Made by a program: the position numbers and the translations under genes. Under the pieces are notes generated by a model. That model was not told where the DNA came from, did not search any database, and worked only from the letters and a program-made list of their open reading frames with translations. From contig SKOL01000608.1 in NCBI GenBank assembly GCA_007120055.1, positions 1-5,930 on the forward strand: DNA of 5,930 nt, given 5' to 3'. Origin of the DNA: Anaerobacillus sp. GTDB lineage: Bacteria; Bacillota; Bacilli; Bacillales_H; Anaerobacillaceae. Each line of letters begins with the position of its first letter. Positions within the stretch are counted from its first letter, which is position 1. This document shows positions 1 through 5,930 of this stretch, in pieces.

Positions 1-446
1 ACTGAAATATGAACATCAATAAGTCCAATTTTTGTTTCTAACGGTACAGTAATAAATGTCTTCGTTGAGCGAAAGTTTGACGTTCCTTCATTAATTACTG
101 GTGGAGTTACGTCGATCATAACATCTTCTTTCGATAATTCCGTTGCCGTTGTACCAGCAACCCAATTGCCGAACTCTTGAATCGCGCTCCAGCCCATATC
201 ATCTAACTCTTCAATCGTCATTCCGCCCATCATCACACCAACAATTTTTTTAGCGGTTTGGATGTCAATTGTACAAATAATTTGTCCGTTAATATGTCCA
301 TTTACACCTAATATAACAGCTACTTGATTGGATGGTACAGTATTTTGTTGTACCCTAGGTTTTAACGGTGTTACCTCAACACCAAAATGGTTGACAAGTA
401 TCGATTCGGTTGCTCGACAAATTGCATTTACATGTTTTGCATTCAA
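1..446 (-). CDS. cheX: CheX-family chemotaxis protein (CheY-P phosphatase), 3' end cut by window edge
   Basis: The reading frame gives 148 residues from a TTG start and is still open at position 1; CheX proteins are about 150-160 residues, so probably only a few C-terminal residues are missing. The family signature S-xxx-E-xx-N is present at S87, E91 and N94 (SAIQEFGN), followed by prolines at 115-116. In CheC/CheX/FliY proteins the Glu and Asn are the catalytic pair that removes phosphate from CheY-P. Only one such motif is present, as in CheX; CheC normally has two. An MMGGMT stretch at residues 72-77 lies just before the motif helix. The protein should be cytosolic and, from the family, dimeric, and it would terminate the chemotaxis response. 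TTG at 446 is chosen because AGGGG lies 9 nt upstream, an in-frame stop lies at 468-470, and no ATG or GTG occurs between. The gene is separated from the nup operon by a terminator, so it is probably transcribed independently. Family assignment is fairly sure; the exact role is inferred. Confidence 0.8.
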   Translation of the reverse strand, partial: MNAKHVNAICRATESILVNHFGVEVTPLKPRVQQNTVPSNQVAVILGVNGHINGQIICTIDIQTAKKIVGVMMGGMTIEELDDMGWSAIQEFGNWVAGTTATELSKEDVMIDVTPPVINEGTSNFRSTKTFITVPLETKIGLIDVHIS

Positions 447-455
447 AATTTTCGT

Positions 456-460
456 CCCCT
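456..460 (-). promoter_or_regulatory. Ribosome binding site deciding the TTG start of cheX
   Basis: AGGGG on the minus strand lies 9 nt before the TTG at 446. No ATG or GTG start lies between this TTG and the upstream in-frame stop, so this site fixes the start. A second purine-rich stretch (AGAGGAGA) lies further upstream, but no credible gene follows it at normal spacing. Confidence 0.6.
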
Positions 461-519
461 TTGCTGATTACCACTATCTCCTCTAGTAGCTTGAACTCAA
501 ATTCCTTTATTGTTACTAA

Positions 520-640
520 TTAAGTGAATTTCATAATTACCTTAATTGAGCAATATGAAACTATATGTAGTTGCGAACGGTTTAACGCAACTACATATAG
601 AACTTAATGGCGATAAAATAGAATTATGAAATTCATTTAA
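520..640. repeat. Nested palindromic repeat A, copy A1
   Basis: An outer inverted repeat of about 20 bp (TTAAGTGAATTTCATAAT at the left, ATTATGAAATTCATTTAA at the right, one mismatch that would be G-U in RNA) encloses a central 15-bp perfect stem. The central stem is CTATATGTAGTTGCG at 561-575 paired with 586-600, with a 10-nt loop. A second copy of the same design and orientation lies at 1056-1178. It has no coding capacity. It resembles a small MITE-like or structured-RNA repeat; the family is not recognised. It lies upstream of cheX, where it would be in the leader transcript if the SigD-like promoter at 661-689 is used. Confidence 0.75.
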
Positions 641-913
641 ATTATATATGTTTTTACTACATATCGGCATAAAAACGACATTATGTAAGAAAAAATACAC
701 AATTATTCAGTTTCTTCCTGATCTTTATAGACGGTAAAAAAGTCAGATTCATTTTTTTCAGTTCGAAGAAACCTAGAACACAACTAAAGTATCGTTTTTT
801 CTAGTACTTTCTATTGTACCTTGTTTTTTTCTGCCCTGCATAAGAAAATAGCACTATTATTTGAGAACTACTTTATCTCAGTTGATTTTTCAGCCTGAAT
901 CATTAAGAGCAAT
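641..913. other. Non-coding spacer, no gene seen
   Basis: This AT-rich stretch lies between repeat A1 and the terminator. Both strands were read; only very short frames without ribosome binding sites occur, for example about 22 codons on the minus strand starting at 841. Apart from the SigD-like promoter at its left end, I see several T-runs without strong stems and no recognisable remnant of a gene. Confidence 0.6.
661..689 (-). promoter_or_regulatory. Candidate SigD-type (flagellar/chemotaxis) promoter for cheX
   Basis: On the minus strand GCCGATAT (668-661) matches the Bacillus SigD -10 consensus exactly. A 15-nt spacer upstream (683-669) is preceded by TACA (687-684), three of four matches to the TAAA -35 element. 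SigD drives chemotaxis and motility genes in Bacillus, and the next gene downstream is a CheX homologue. The leader would be about 205 nt long and would contain repeat A1. The match is seen in the sequence; promoter activity is inferred, and the long leader weakens the case somewhat. Confidence 0.45.
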
Positions 914-1033
914 AAAAAAAGGGTCTGTCCAAAAGGAAAGTGTCTTACACCGTTAGCTAACTAACTAAAATATAGACGGTTGAAAAATCTATATTTATTA
1001 GTAACGTGTAGTGTCACTTTCTGGACAGAACCC
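914..1033 (-). terminator. Rho-independent terminator of the nup operon, formed by repeat B1
   Basis: Read on the minus strand, a long imperfect hairpin (1033 to 921) is followed immediately by seven T residues (920-914). Its base pairs GGGT with ACCC (921-924/1030-1033) and CTGTCCA with TGGACAG (925-931/1022-1028). Further pairing follows at 936-942/1015-1021, 947-950/1006-1009 and 952-955/1002-1005. The plus strand lacks a T-run after the stem, so termination is directional and suits transcripts leaving nupQ. The stem is much longer than in a normal terminator because it is a dispersed-type repeat. Confidence 0.75.
921..1033. repeat. Palindromic repeat B, copy B1
   Basis: The ends are GGGTCTGTCC and GGACAGAACCC. 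The inner arms carry AGTGTCTTACACCG on the left and TAACGTGTAGTGTCAC on the right, and AGACGG lies near the middle. The same elements in the same order occur in B2 at 4809-4924: GGGCTGTCC, AGTGTCTGACACC, AGACG, TAACGGTGTCTGACAC, GGACAGCCC. The two are therefore diverged members of one family. A GTTAGCTAAC palindrome and CTAA repeats lie in the left half of B1. Confidence 0.7.
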
Positions 1034-1055
1034 GAAAAATTATTTTCTTGTTACC

Positions 1056-1178
1056 TAAGTGAATTTCATAATTACCAAAAGCGAGCCACACCACACAATA
1101 TATAGTTTGCGAATGGTTTTCACGCAACTATATATATTGATCTTCGTGGCGAAAATAATGAATTATGAAATTCACTTA
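1056..1178. repeat. Nested palindromic repeat A, copy A2, overlapping the nupQ stop
   Basis: The outer inverted repeat is perfect over 18 bp (TAAGTGAATTTCATAATT at 1056-1073, its complement at 1161-1178). A middle stem GCCAC/GTGGC pairs 1085-1089 with 1146-1150. The inner stem around 1098-1111 pairs with 1123-1135 with one bulged T, and its loop AATGGTTTTCA resembles AACGGTTTAA of A1. The last three bases of the element are the TAA stop codon of nupQ. Homology with A1 starts slightly outside the inverted repeat, at a shared TTGTTAC on the left. Confidence 0.8.
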
Positions 1179-2138
1179 TCTACTACCTTTTTCATACGGT
1201 TTCCCGATCGCTTTAGGGGCTTCCGCTTTTCCAACAAAGCCTGCTAAAGCAAGGATCGTTAAGACGTATGGTGCAATTAATAAATAGACTTGAGGAACGT
1301 TCGCTAAAAACGGTATAGCTTGCCCTGTAATACTAAGCGATTGAGCTAAGCCGAAAAATAAAGCGGCTCCCAATGCACCTAAAGGATGCCATTTTCCAAA
1401 GATTAAAGCGGCCAATGACATAAACCCTTGTCCTACAATCGTATTGCCGGCAAAGTTACCTGCCGTTGTTAAAGCAAATACGGCTCCACCCATTCCAGCA
1501 AAAGCTCCACTGAGCATGACACCGATATAGCGCATTCGGTTTACTCTAATTCCCATCGTATCCGCTGCCATCGGATGCTCACCTACTGAACGAAGGCGTA
1601 AACCGAACGGTGTATAAAACACGATATACCAGACGAGAAACGCTGCTGCAATCGCGATAAACGATGTGTAGTAAACTCTTTCGAAAAACAATGGTCCAAT
1701 AATCGGGATGTCTCGTAAAACAGGAATATTTTCCCTAGAAATTCGATTTGCTATATAATCCGTTTGACCTCTCCCGAAAATATTTCTTACTAAAAAGACA
1801 GATAAACCGACAGCTAAGAAGTTTAAAGCTACACCACTTACAATTTGATCCGCTTTTAAAGTAATCGAAGCTACAGCATGGAATAGGGAAAATAAAGCAC
1901 CTACAATCACTGCAACTATTAAAGAAAGCCAAGGTGACCATGCCCCAAAACCGAGACCTTCTAAATAAAGAGTAGTCAAAATTGCTGTAAAAGCACCCAT
2001 GACCATTAACCCTTCTAATCCTATATTAACGACCCCGGACCGTTCACTAAAAAGACCACCTAGTGCGGTAAAAATAAGAGGCGCTGCTAGGAAAATCATC
2101 GCTGGCACAACTAATGCTAAAATATCCATTACACCCAT
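1176..2138 (-). CDS. nupQ: Nucleoside ABC transporter permease NupQ
   Basis: This 320-residue integral membrane protein belongs to the branched-chain/sugar-type permease family (BPD_transp_2) and matches the expected length of Bacillus NupQ (about 320). It is made almost entirely of hydrophobic segments, with a first helix at about residues 5-28. The conserved NIGLEGLM (38-45) is typical of this permease pair, and the cytosolic coupling loop FGLRLRSVGEHPMAADTMGI (178-197) should contact the ATPase. With NupP it would form the channel that carries nucleosides across the membrane; in B. subtilis the system takes up guanosine. The start ATG directly follows the nupP stop (TAAATG), and AAGGAGG lies 8 nt upstream, inside the last nupP codons, which points to coupled translation. 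The stop codon lies inside repeat A2, so the extreme C-terminus may have been reshaped by that element. Family is secure; substrate is inferred from the operon. Confidence 0.93.
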   Translation of the reverse strand: MGVMDILALVVPAMIFLAAPLIFTALGGLFSERSGVVNIGLEGLMVMGAFTAILTTLYLEGLGFGAWSPWLSLIVAVIVGALFSLFHAVASITLKADQIVSGVALNFLAVGLSVFLVRNIFGRGQTDYIANRISRENIPVLRDIPIIGPLFFERVYYTSFIAIAAAFLVWYIVFYTPFGLRLRSVGEHPMAADTMGIRVNRMRYIGVMLSGAFAGMGGAVFALTTAGNFAGNTIVGQGFMSLAALIFGKWHPLGALGAALFFGLAQSLSITGQAIPFLANVPQVYLLIAPYVLTILALAGFVGKAEAPKAIGKPYEKGSR

Positions 2139-3197
2139 TTATTTTTCCTCCTTTTGGAGTCGGTTAATAACGAGTCGAATTAAGTAACTAGAAGCTACAA
2201 AGAAAATAATTAAAGCGATAACGATATCGACTAATTCTGGTGGAATTCCAGCTGCAGCTTGCATATTTGGTGCACCAATCTTCAAAGCACCGAAAAGACC
2301 TGCTGCTAAAAATACACCAATCGATGTATTTGCCCCTAGTAATGCAACCGCAATTCCATCAAATCCGGTCCCCGTAAAACCTGACAAAATCGACATATAT
2401 CCGAACGTTCCTAAACCTTCCATTGCCCCAGCAACACCTGCGAATGCGCCTGATATAACCATCGATAATACGATGTTTCTATTGACATTCATCCCGGCGT
2501 AATGAGAAGCATGCTTATTATAGCCAACTGCCCGTAGTTCGAAGCCGATTGTTGTCTTCCATAAAATAAACCATAGAACGATACAAGCAATTATCGCAAT
2601 GAAAAAACCGTAATGTAGACGTGAGAAATCGGTTAAATCTTGTAGGAAAAATGATTGTAAAGAAGCAGTAGGACTAATTCGATCCGTCCGCTCCCCTGGA
2701 ACTAATAAGTATGTACGAATCAAATAGTTACAGACGTATAAAGCTACATAGTTTAACATAATCGTCACAATAACTTCATGTACATAAAATCTTGCTTTTA
2801 GAAATCCAGGTATAAACCCCCATAATGCTCCAGCTAAAGCACCTGCTAAAATTGCTAATGGTAAGTGGATGATCATTGGCGCTTCAATTAATACACCAAC
2901 GGTTACAGAAGCAAACCATCCAACAATTAGTTGCCCTTCAACACCAATATTGAAAAGACCTGTTCTAAACGCAAAAGCAACGGCTAAACCAGCTAAAATG
3001 AGTGGCGTCATCATTCGGAGCATTTCACCGAAGTAATAGGCATCACCAAAAGCACCATATAATAGTGCCCAATAGCCAGTAATAGGGTTTTGACCGATAA
3101 ATAGCATGATGATTGCCCCAACAAGTATCCCTAGAAGAACTGCCAATATAGGAACTAAAATGTTGGTTGCTCTGTCATTTAACCATTTGTGAATCAT
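2139..3197 (-). CDS. nupP: Nucleoside ABC transporter permease NupP
   Basis: The protein has 352 residues, close to Bacillus NupP, and belongs to the same permease family as NupQ. A short cytosolic N-terminus is followed by a hydrophobic helix at about 13-34 and further helices to about 345. Family motifs are FNIGVEGQLIVG (82-93) and the cytosolic coupling loop IGFELRAVGYNKHASHYAGM (217-236), which corresponds to the loop in NupQ. The segment at about 165-195 is the least hydrophobic and probably lies outside the membrane. It should pair with NupQ as a heterodimeric channel. The ATG overlaps the nupO stop as ATGA, and AGGTGA lies 6 nt upstream within the final nupO codons, so translation is probably coupled to nupO. 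The gene ends exactly one base before nupQ begins. No frameshift or truncation is seen. Confidence 0.93.
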   Translation of the reverse strand: MIHKWLNDRATNILVPILAVLLGILVGAIIMLFIGQNPITGYWALLYGAFGDAYYFGEMLRMMTPLILAGLAVAFAFRTGLFNIGVEGQLIVGWFASVTVGVLIEAPMIIHLPLAILAGALAGALWGFIPGFLKARFYVHEVIVTIMLNYVALYVCNYLIRTYLLVPGERTDRISPTASLQSFFLQDLTDFSRLHYGFFIAIIACIVLWFILWKTTIGFELRAVGYNKHASHYAGMNVNRNIVLSMVISGAFAGVAGAMEGLGTFGYMSILSGFTGTGFDGIAVALLGANTSIGVFLAAGLFGALKIGAPNMQAAAGIPPELVDIVIALIIFFVASSYLIRLVINRLQKEEK

Positions 3198-4723
3198 TGT
3201 GCTTCACCTACTCTCTTACTCTTACCACCAGCCATAAGTAAACCTAATTCTTTTTCATCTGTTTCCTTAGGGTCTACGAAGGCAACAATTTTCCCTTCAT
3301 AAATAACAGCAATTCGATCACTAACGTTTAATACTTCGTCTAGTTCTAGTGAAACAAGTAAAACCGCTCGTCCCTTATCACGCTCTTCAATCAGTTTTCG
3401 ATGAATAAATTCAATAGCCCCAACATCTAAGCCGCGTGTAGGTTGAGCCGCAATCAATAAATCAGGAGAACGGTCAATTTCTCTGGCAATGATAGCTTTT
3501 TGTTGGTTACCACCAGAAAGTGCACGGGCTTGTGTATGTTCACTTGGAGTACGAACGTCATACTCTTCAATTAGTTCATTTGCCTTTTTAGTAATAGCTG
3601 GAAAATTCATGATCTTATTTTTAGAGTACGGTTTTTGATAATATGTTTGTAACACGATATTTTCAGCAACTGAGAAATCAAGAACTAAACCATGTTTATG
3701 GCGGTCTTGAGGGATGTGAGCGACTCCAGATTCAGTGATTTTTCTTGTCTTTAATGCCGTTAAATCTTTGTCATTTAACGTGATCTTCCCACTGTCAATT
3801 TTCCTGAGACCGGTAATTGCTTCAATGAATTCAGACTGACCGTTGCCGTCTACTCCGGCAATGCCTAAAATTTCGCCCGCCTTCACTTCTAAATTAAGAC
3901 CATTGACGACTGGTACTTTCCTTACGTCTTGAACAACTAAATCATTCACTTTCAAAACAGGTTCCTTCGGCTTCGCTTCTTCACGCTCAACCGTAAAGTT
4001 AACTTCACGACCAACCATCATTGCCGCTAGTGAATCAGGATCAGATTCAGCAACTTCCACTGTCCCAATCCCTTTTCCGCGCCTGATCACGGTACAACGA
4101 TCACATACAGCCATAATTTCTTTTAATTTATGAGTAATTAAAATGATCGATTTCCCTTCTTTGACTAACGCTTTCATAATTTGAATAAGTTCAGTTATTT
4201 CTTGTGGTGTAAGAGCTGCTGTCGGCTCATCAAAAATTAAAATTTCAGCACCACGGTACAACGTTTTTACAATCTCAACACGCTGTTGCATTCCGACAGA
4301 AATGTCTTCTATCTTTGCTCGAGGATCTACTTTCAACCCATATTTTTCCGATAATTCAAGTACATCTTTTTCTGCTTTTTTAATATCAATTTTGCCGCCC
4401 TTTTTAGGTTCAGCTCCTAAAATGATATTTTCAGCGACCGTAAAATTATCAACAAGCATAAAATGTTGGTGAACCATGCCAATTCCTAGTTGGTTAGCAA
4501 CATTAGGGTCAGTAATATTTACTATTTCCCCTCGAACCTTTATTTCCCCTTTTGTCGGTTGGTAAAGCCCAAACAATATATTCATTAACGTGGACTTCCC
4601 TGCTCCATTTTCCCCCAGAAGTGCATGAATCTCTCCTTGCCGCAGCTGGAGTGTAATATTATCGTTGGCAACAATACCAGGAAATTCTTTCCTGATATTA
4701 TTCATTTCAATCACGTTATTCAA
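3194..4723 (-). CDS. nupO: Nucleoside ABC transporter ATPase NupO (two fused ATPase domains)
   Basis: This is the ATPase that powers import through NupP/NupQ. From the TTG start it has 509 residues, close to Bacillus NupO. Domain 1 has Walker A GENGAGKS (37-44), Q-loop Q86, signature SVGMQQR (142-148), Walker B ILIFDEPTAAL (161-171, catalytic E166) and H-loop H198. Domain 2 is degenerate: Walker A GVDGNGQS (290-297) has Gln in place of Lys, Walker B reads LLIAAQPTRGLD (422-433) with Gln in place of the catalytic Glu, and the H-loop His is Ser458. Its signature LSGGNQQK (402-409) is good. The start is set at TTG 4723 because AGGAG lies 8 nt before it. An ATG nine codons upstream (4750) lacks a good site and would add a poorly matching tail (MQLTLGVFL). 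The gene ends in a 4-base overlap with nupP. Confidence 0.95.
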   Translation of the reverse strand: MNNVIEMNNIRKEFPGIVANDNITLQLRQGEIHALLGENGAGKSTLMNILFGLYQPTKGEIKVRGEIVNITDPNVANQLGIGMVHQHFMLVDNFTVAENIILGAEPKKGGKIDIKKAEKDVLELSEKYGLKVDPRAKIEDISVGMQQRVEIVKTLYRGAEILIFDEPTAALTPQEITELIQIMKALVKEGKSIILITHKLKEIMAVCDRCTVIRRGKGIGTVEVAESDPDSLAAMMVGREVNFTVEREEAKPKEPVLKVNDLVVQDVRKVPVVNGLNLEVKAGEILGIAGVDGNGQSEFIEAITGLRKIDSGKITLNDKDLTALKTRKITESGVAHIPQDRHKHGLVLDFSVAENIVLQTYYQKPYSKNKIMNFPAITKKANELIEEYDVRTPSEHTQARALSGGNQQKAIIAREIDRSPDLLIAAQPTRGLDVGAIEFIHRKLIEERDKGRAVLLVSLELDEVLNVSDRIAVIYEGKIVAFVDPKETDEKELGLLMAGGKSKRVGEAQ

Positions 4724-4731
4724 CAGAAACA

Positions 4732-4736
4732 CTCCT
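4732..4736 (-). promoter_or_regulatory. Ribosome binding site deciding the TTG start of nupO
   Basis: AGGAG on the minus strand lies 8 nt before TTG at 4723. It lies inside the frame that would be translated if the upstream ATG at 4750 were used, and that ATG is preceded only by AT-rich sequence. This favours the TTG start, which also gives the usual N-terminus (NNVIEMNNIRKEFPG). Confidence 0.75.
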
Positions 4737-4808
4737 AACGTTAATTGCATTATTAATTTCTTACTTAATTTAACTTATAAAGCCAAAAAATATACAATTA
4801 TTTAACAA

Positions 4809-4924
4809 GGGCTGTCCCATAAGTGTCTGACACCAGGCGGAACTACTATCAATAGACGAAAAAAATTTACGTCCATCAATACTTCGGTGCCTAACGGTGT
4901 CTGACACTTATTTTAGGACAGCCC
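4809..4924. repeat. Palindromic repeat B, copy B2, between nupN and nupO
   Basis: A long hairpin fills most of the 220-bp gap. Its base is 9 bp perfect (GGGCTGTCC 4809-4817 with 4916-4924). Above an internal loop come TAAGTGTC/GACACTTA (4820-4827/4903-4910), GACACC/GGTGTC (4829-4834/4896-4901), AGGC/GCCT (4835-4838/4889-4892) and GACG/CGTC near the tip. Each arm also carries GTGTCTGACAC, a near-palindrome in itself. On the minus strand the stem is followed by TTGTTAAATAATTG rather than a T-run, so it is not a classical terminator. By position it may stabilise nupN mRNA or reduce read-through into nupO; that is inference. The remaining 4724-4808 is AT-rich with no feature other than the nupO ribosome binding site. 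Confidence 0.8.
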
Positions 4925-4943
4925 CATTATCCATTATATTTAA

Positions 4944-5930
4944 TTATTGAATGAACGCTTCGTATTCTTCATCTGTTGCAGGTACTTCAATTTCACCTTC
5001 AAGAATTTGATTTTTGTAATCTTCGACAGCTTGTAAACTTTCTTCTGTTACGTTTTCAGTTGTTTCAGCAATACCAACCCCGTCTTCTTCTAAACCAAAC
5101 TCTACAATTTGTCCACCAGGGAATTCACCATTCATTGTTGTTTCTGAAACTTGATAAACCGCTTGGTCTACACGTTTAATCATTGAAGTTAATGTTACAT
5201 TTTCAGGCATTCCTTGCTCATGTTGATCGCGGTCAACACCAATTGCCCAAACATTTTCACCTGCTCTACTACGCTCTTGTGCCTCTGTGAAAAGACCATT
5301 ACCAGTACCACCAGCTGCATGATAAATAATATCTGCGCCTTGTCCATATATTGTTCCAGCAATCGCTTGTCCACGACTTGCATCATTGAACGACTCTGCA
5401 TATTGAACAATAATGTTAGCGTCTGGGTTTACTGCCTTAACCCCAGCTTTAAAACCGTTCTCAAACTTTTTGATTAAACCACTTTCTACTCCACCGATAA
5501 AGCCAACGGTGTTCGTTTCAGTTTGTAATCCTGCTACAACTCCAACTAAAAATGATCCTTCATGTTCTTTAAAAGTAATATGTGCAACGTTTTCTAAAGG
5601 ATTGCCATCAGCACCTTCAACTACTGAGTCAACGATGGCGAGTTGTGCGTCTGGTTGTTGTTCAGCAATTGTTCGAACATCATCAGCCATTAAAAAACCA
5701 ATCGCATAAACGATGTCATGCCCTTCACGCACAAGTCTGTTTAAGTTAGGTTGATAGTCAGCTGCGTCGCCAGATTGTAAGTAATTTACATCTACTCCGA
5801 AATCTTCTCCAAAACTTTGTAAGCCTTCCCATGCTGATTCGTTAAAAGAACGATCATCAACACCACCAACGTCGGTTACCATTCTTACAGAAAAGTCTCC
5901 TGCTTCACCTGTAGCCTCATCTCCTGGTTG
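4944..5930 (-). CDS. nupN: BMP-family nucleoside-binding lipoprotein NupN, N-terminus cut by window edge
   Basis: The frame is open to the right edge and gives 328 residues. The first visible residues (QPGDEATGEAGDFSVR) look like the acidic linker that follows the lipid-anchored cysteine in this family, so the signal peptide and lipobox, perhaps 20-30 residues, lie outside the window. An internal ATG at 5882 is not the true start. The body is a BMP/PnrA-type periplasmic-binding-protein fold: DVGGVDDRSFN (20-30) opens the domain, with IVDS at 99-102, HAAGGTGNGLF at 204-214, GVDRDQ at 231-236 and SMIKRVD at 249-255. In the related purine-nucleoside receptor PnrA, an Asp and a Lys in equivalent late motifs bind the ligand; equivalence here is inferred. 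The protein should sit on the outer face of the membrane and deliver guanosine or other nucleosides to NupP/NupQ. The promoter is outside the window, so control (CodY in B. subtilis) cannot be assessed. Confidence 0.93.
   Translation of the reverse strand, partial: QPGDEATGEAGDFSVRMVTDVGGVDDRSFNESAWEGLQSFGEDFGVDVNYLQSGDAADYQPNLNRLVREGHDIVYAIGFLMADDVRTIAEQQPDAQLAIVDSVVEGADGNPLENVAHITFKEHEGSFLVGVVAGLQTETNTVGFIGGVESGLIKKFENGFKAGVKAVNPDANIIVQYAESFNDASRGQAIAGTIYGQGADIIYHAAGGTGNGLFTEAQERSRAGENVWAIGVDRDQHEQGMPENVTLTSMIKRVDQAVYQVSETTMNGEFPGGQIVEFGLEEDGVGIAETTENVTEESLQAVEDYKNQILEGEIEVPATDEEYEAFIQ

Noticed and set aside
561..600. Central hairpin of A1 as an integron attC-like site
   Set aside because: The paired GTTGCG/CGCAAC ends do not fit the RYYYAAC/GTTRRRY rule, and no gene cassette or integrase is nearby.
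520..640. Target-site duplication flanking repeat A1
   Set aside because: AAT-rich flanks give only short, shifted matches, and none is found around A2, so a transposition footprint cannot be claimed.
776..841. Short minus-strand frame (about 22 codons) and a GTAC-loop-GTAC stem with T-run as possible small gene or terminator
   Set aside because: There is no ribosome binding site, the stem is only 4 bp, and the position has no matching upstream gene.
1059..1247. Plus-strand open frame of about 62 codons across repeat A2 and the nupQ end
   Set aside because: It is made of the palindrome and antisense nupQ sequence, lacks a ribosome binding site and resembles no protein.
4724..4750. Upstream ATG start for nupO adding nine residues
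   Set aside because: There is no good ribosome binding site before it, and the AGGAG for the TTG at 4723 lies inside the added stretch.
4751..4943. Purine riboswitch or separate promoter for nupO in the gap
   Set aside because: The gap is explained by the B2 hairpin; no conserved purine-aptamer core or convincing -35/-10 pair was found.
5195..5709. Plus- and minus-strand frames of 71-98 codons inside nupN
   Set aside because: They are shadows of the nupN reading frame, with biased composition and no start signals; the nupN frame is clearly the real one.

Overview
The window looks like low-GC Bacillaceae DNA. The genes closely resemble the Bacillus nupNOPQ (formerly yufNOPQ) nucleoside ABC-transporter operon, they carry strong AGGAGG-type ribosome binding sites, and two starts are TTG. 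The species cannot be named from the sequence; a Bacillus-related genus is an inference. Every protein gene I can support lies on the minus strand, so transcription runs from the right edge to the left.

Right to left, the first and main block is a nucleoside-uptake operon. It comprises the BMP-family lipoprotein nupN (5930-4944, its signal peptide cut off by the window edge), the double-domain ATPase nupO (4723-3194), and the two permeases nupP (3197-2139) and nupQ (2138-1176). The last three are translationally packed: nupO and nupP share ATGA, and nupP and nupQ abut as TAA-ATG. NupN should capture the nucleoside outside the membrane, NupP and NupQ form the channel, and NupO hydrolyses ATP. 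The only large gap is the 220 bp between nupN and nupO, which holds a long dispersed-type hairpin (B2).

The second block, 447-1175, is non-coding and rich in repeats. Reading with transcription, it holds hairpin repeat A2 (which supplies the nupQ stop codon), repeat B1 (which ends in a T-run and forms the likely operon terminator), about 270 bp with no gene, and a second copy of the A repeat (A1). Within the 270 bp is an exact GCCGATAT, the SigD -10 consensus.

The third block, 446-1, is an almost complete CheX-type chemotaxis phosphatase gene. It starts at TTG and runs off the left edge. If the SigD-like promoter is real, A1 lies in the 5' leader of this gene.

The genes are ordinary for the group. 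The most interesting content is two families of palindromic repeats, each present twice, that occupy the operon's regulatory positions: the gap after the binding protein, the operon end, and the leader of the chemotaxis gene. No insertion sequence, tRNA, rRNA or CRISPR array was seen.
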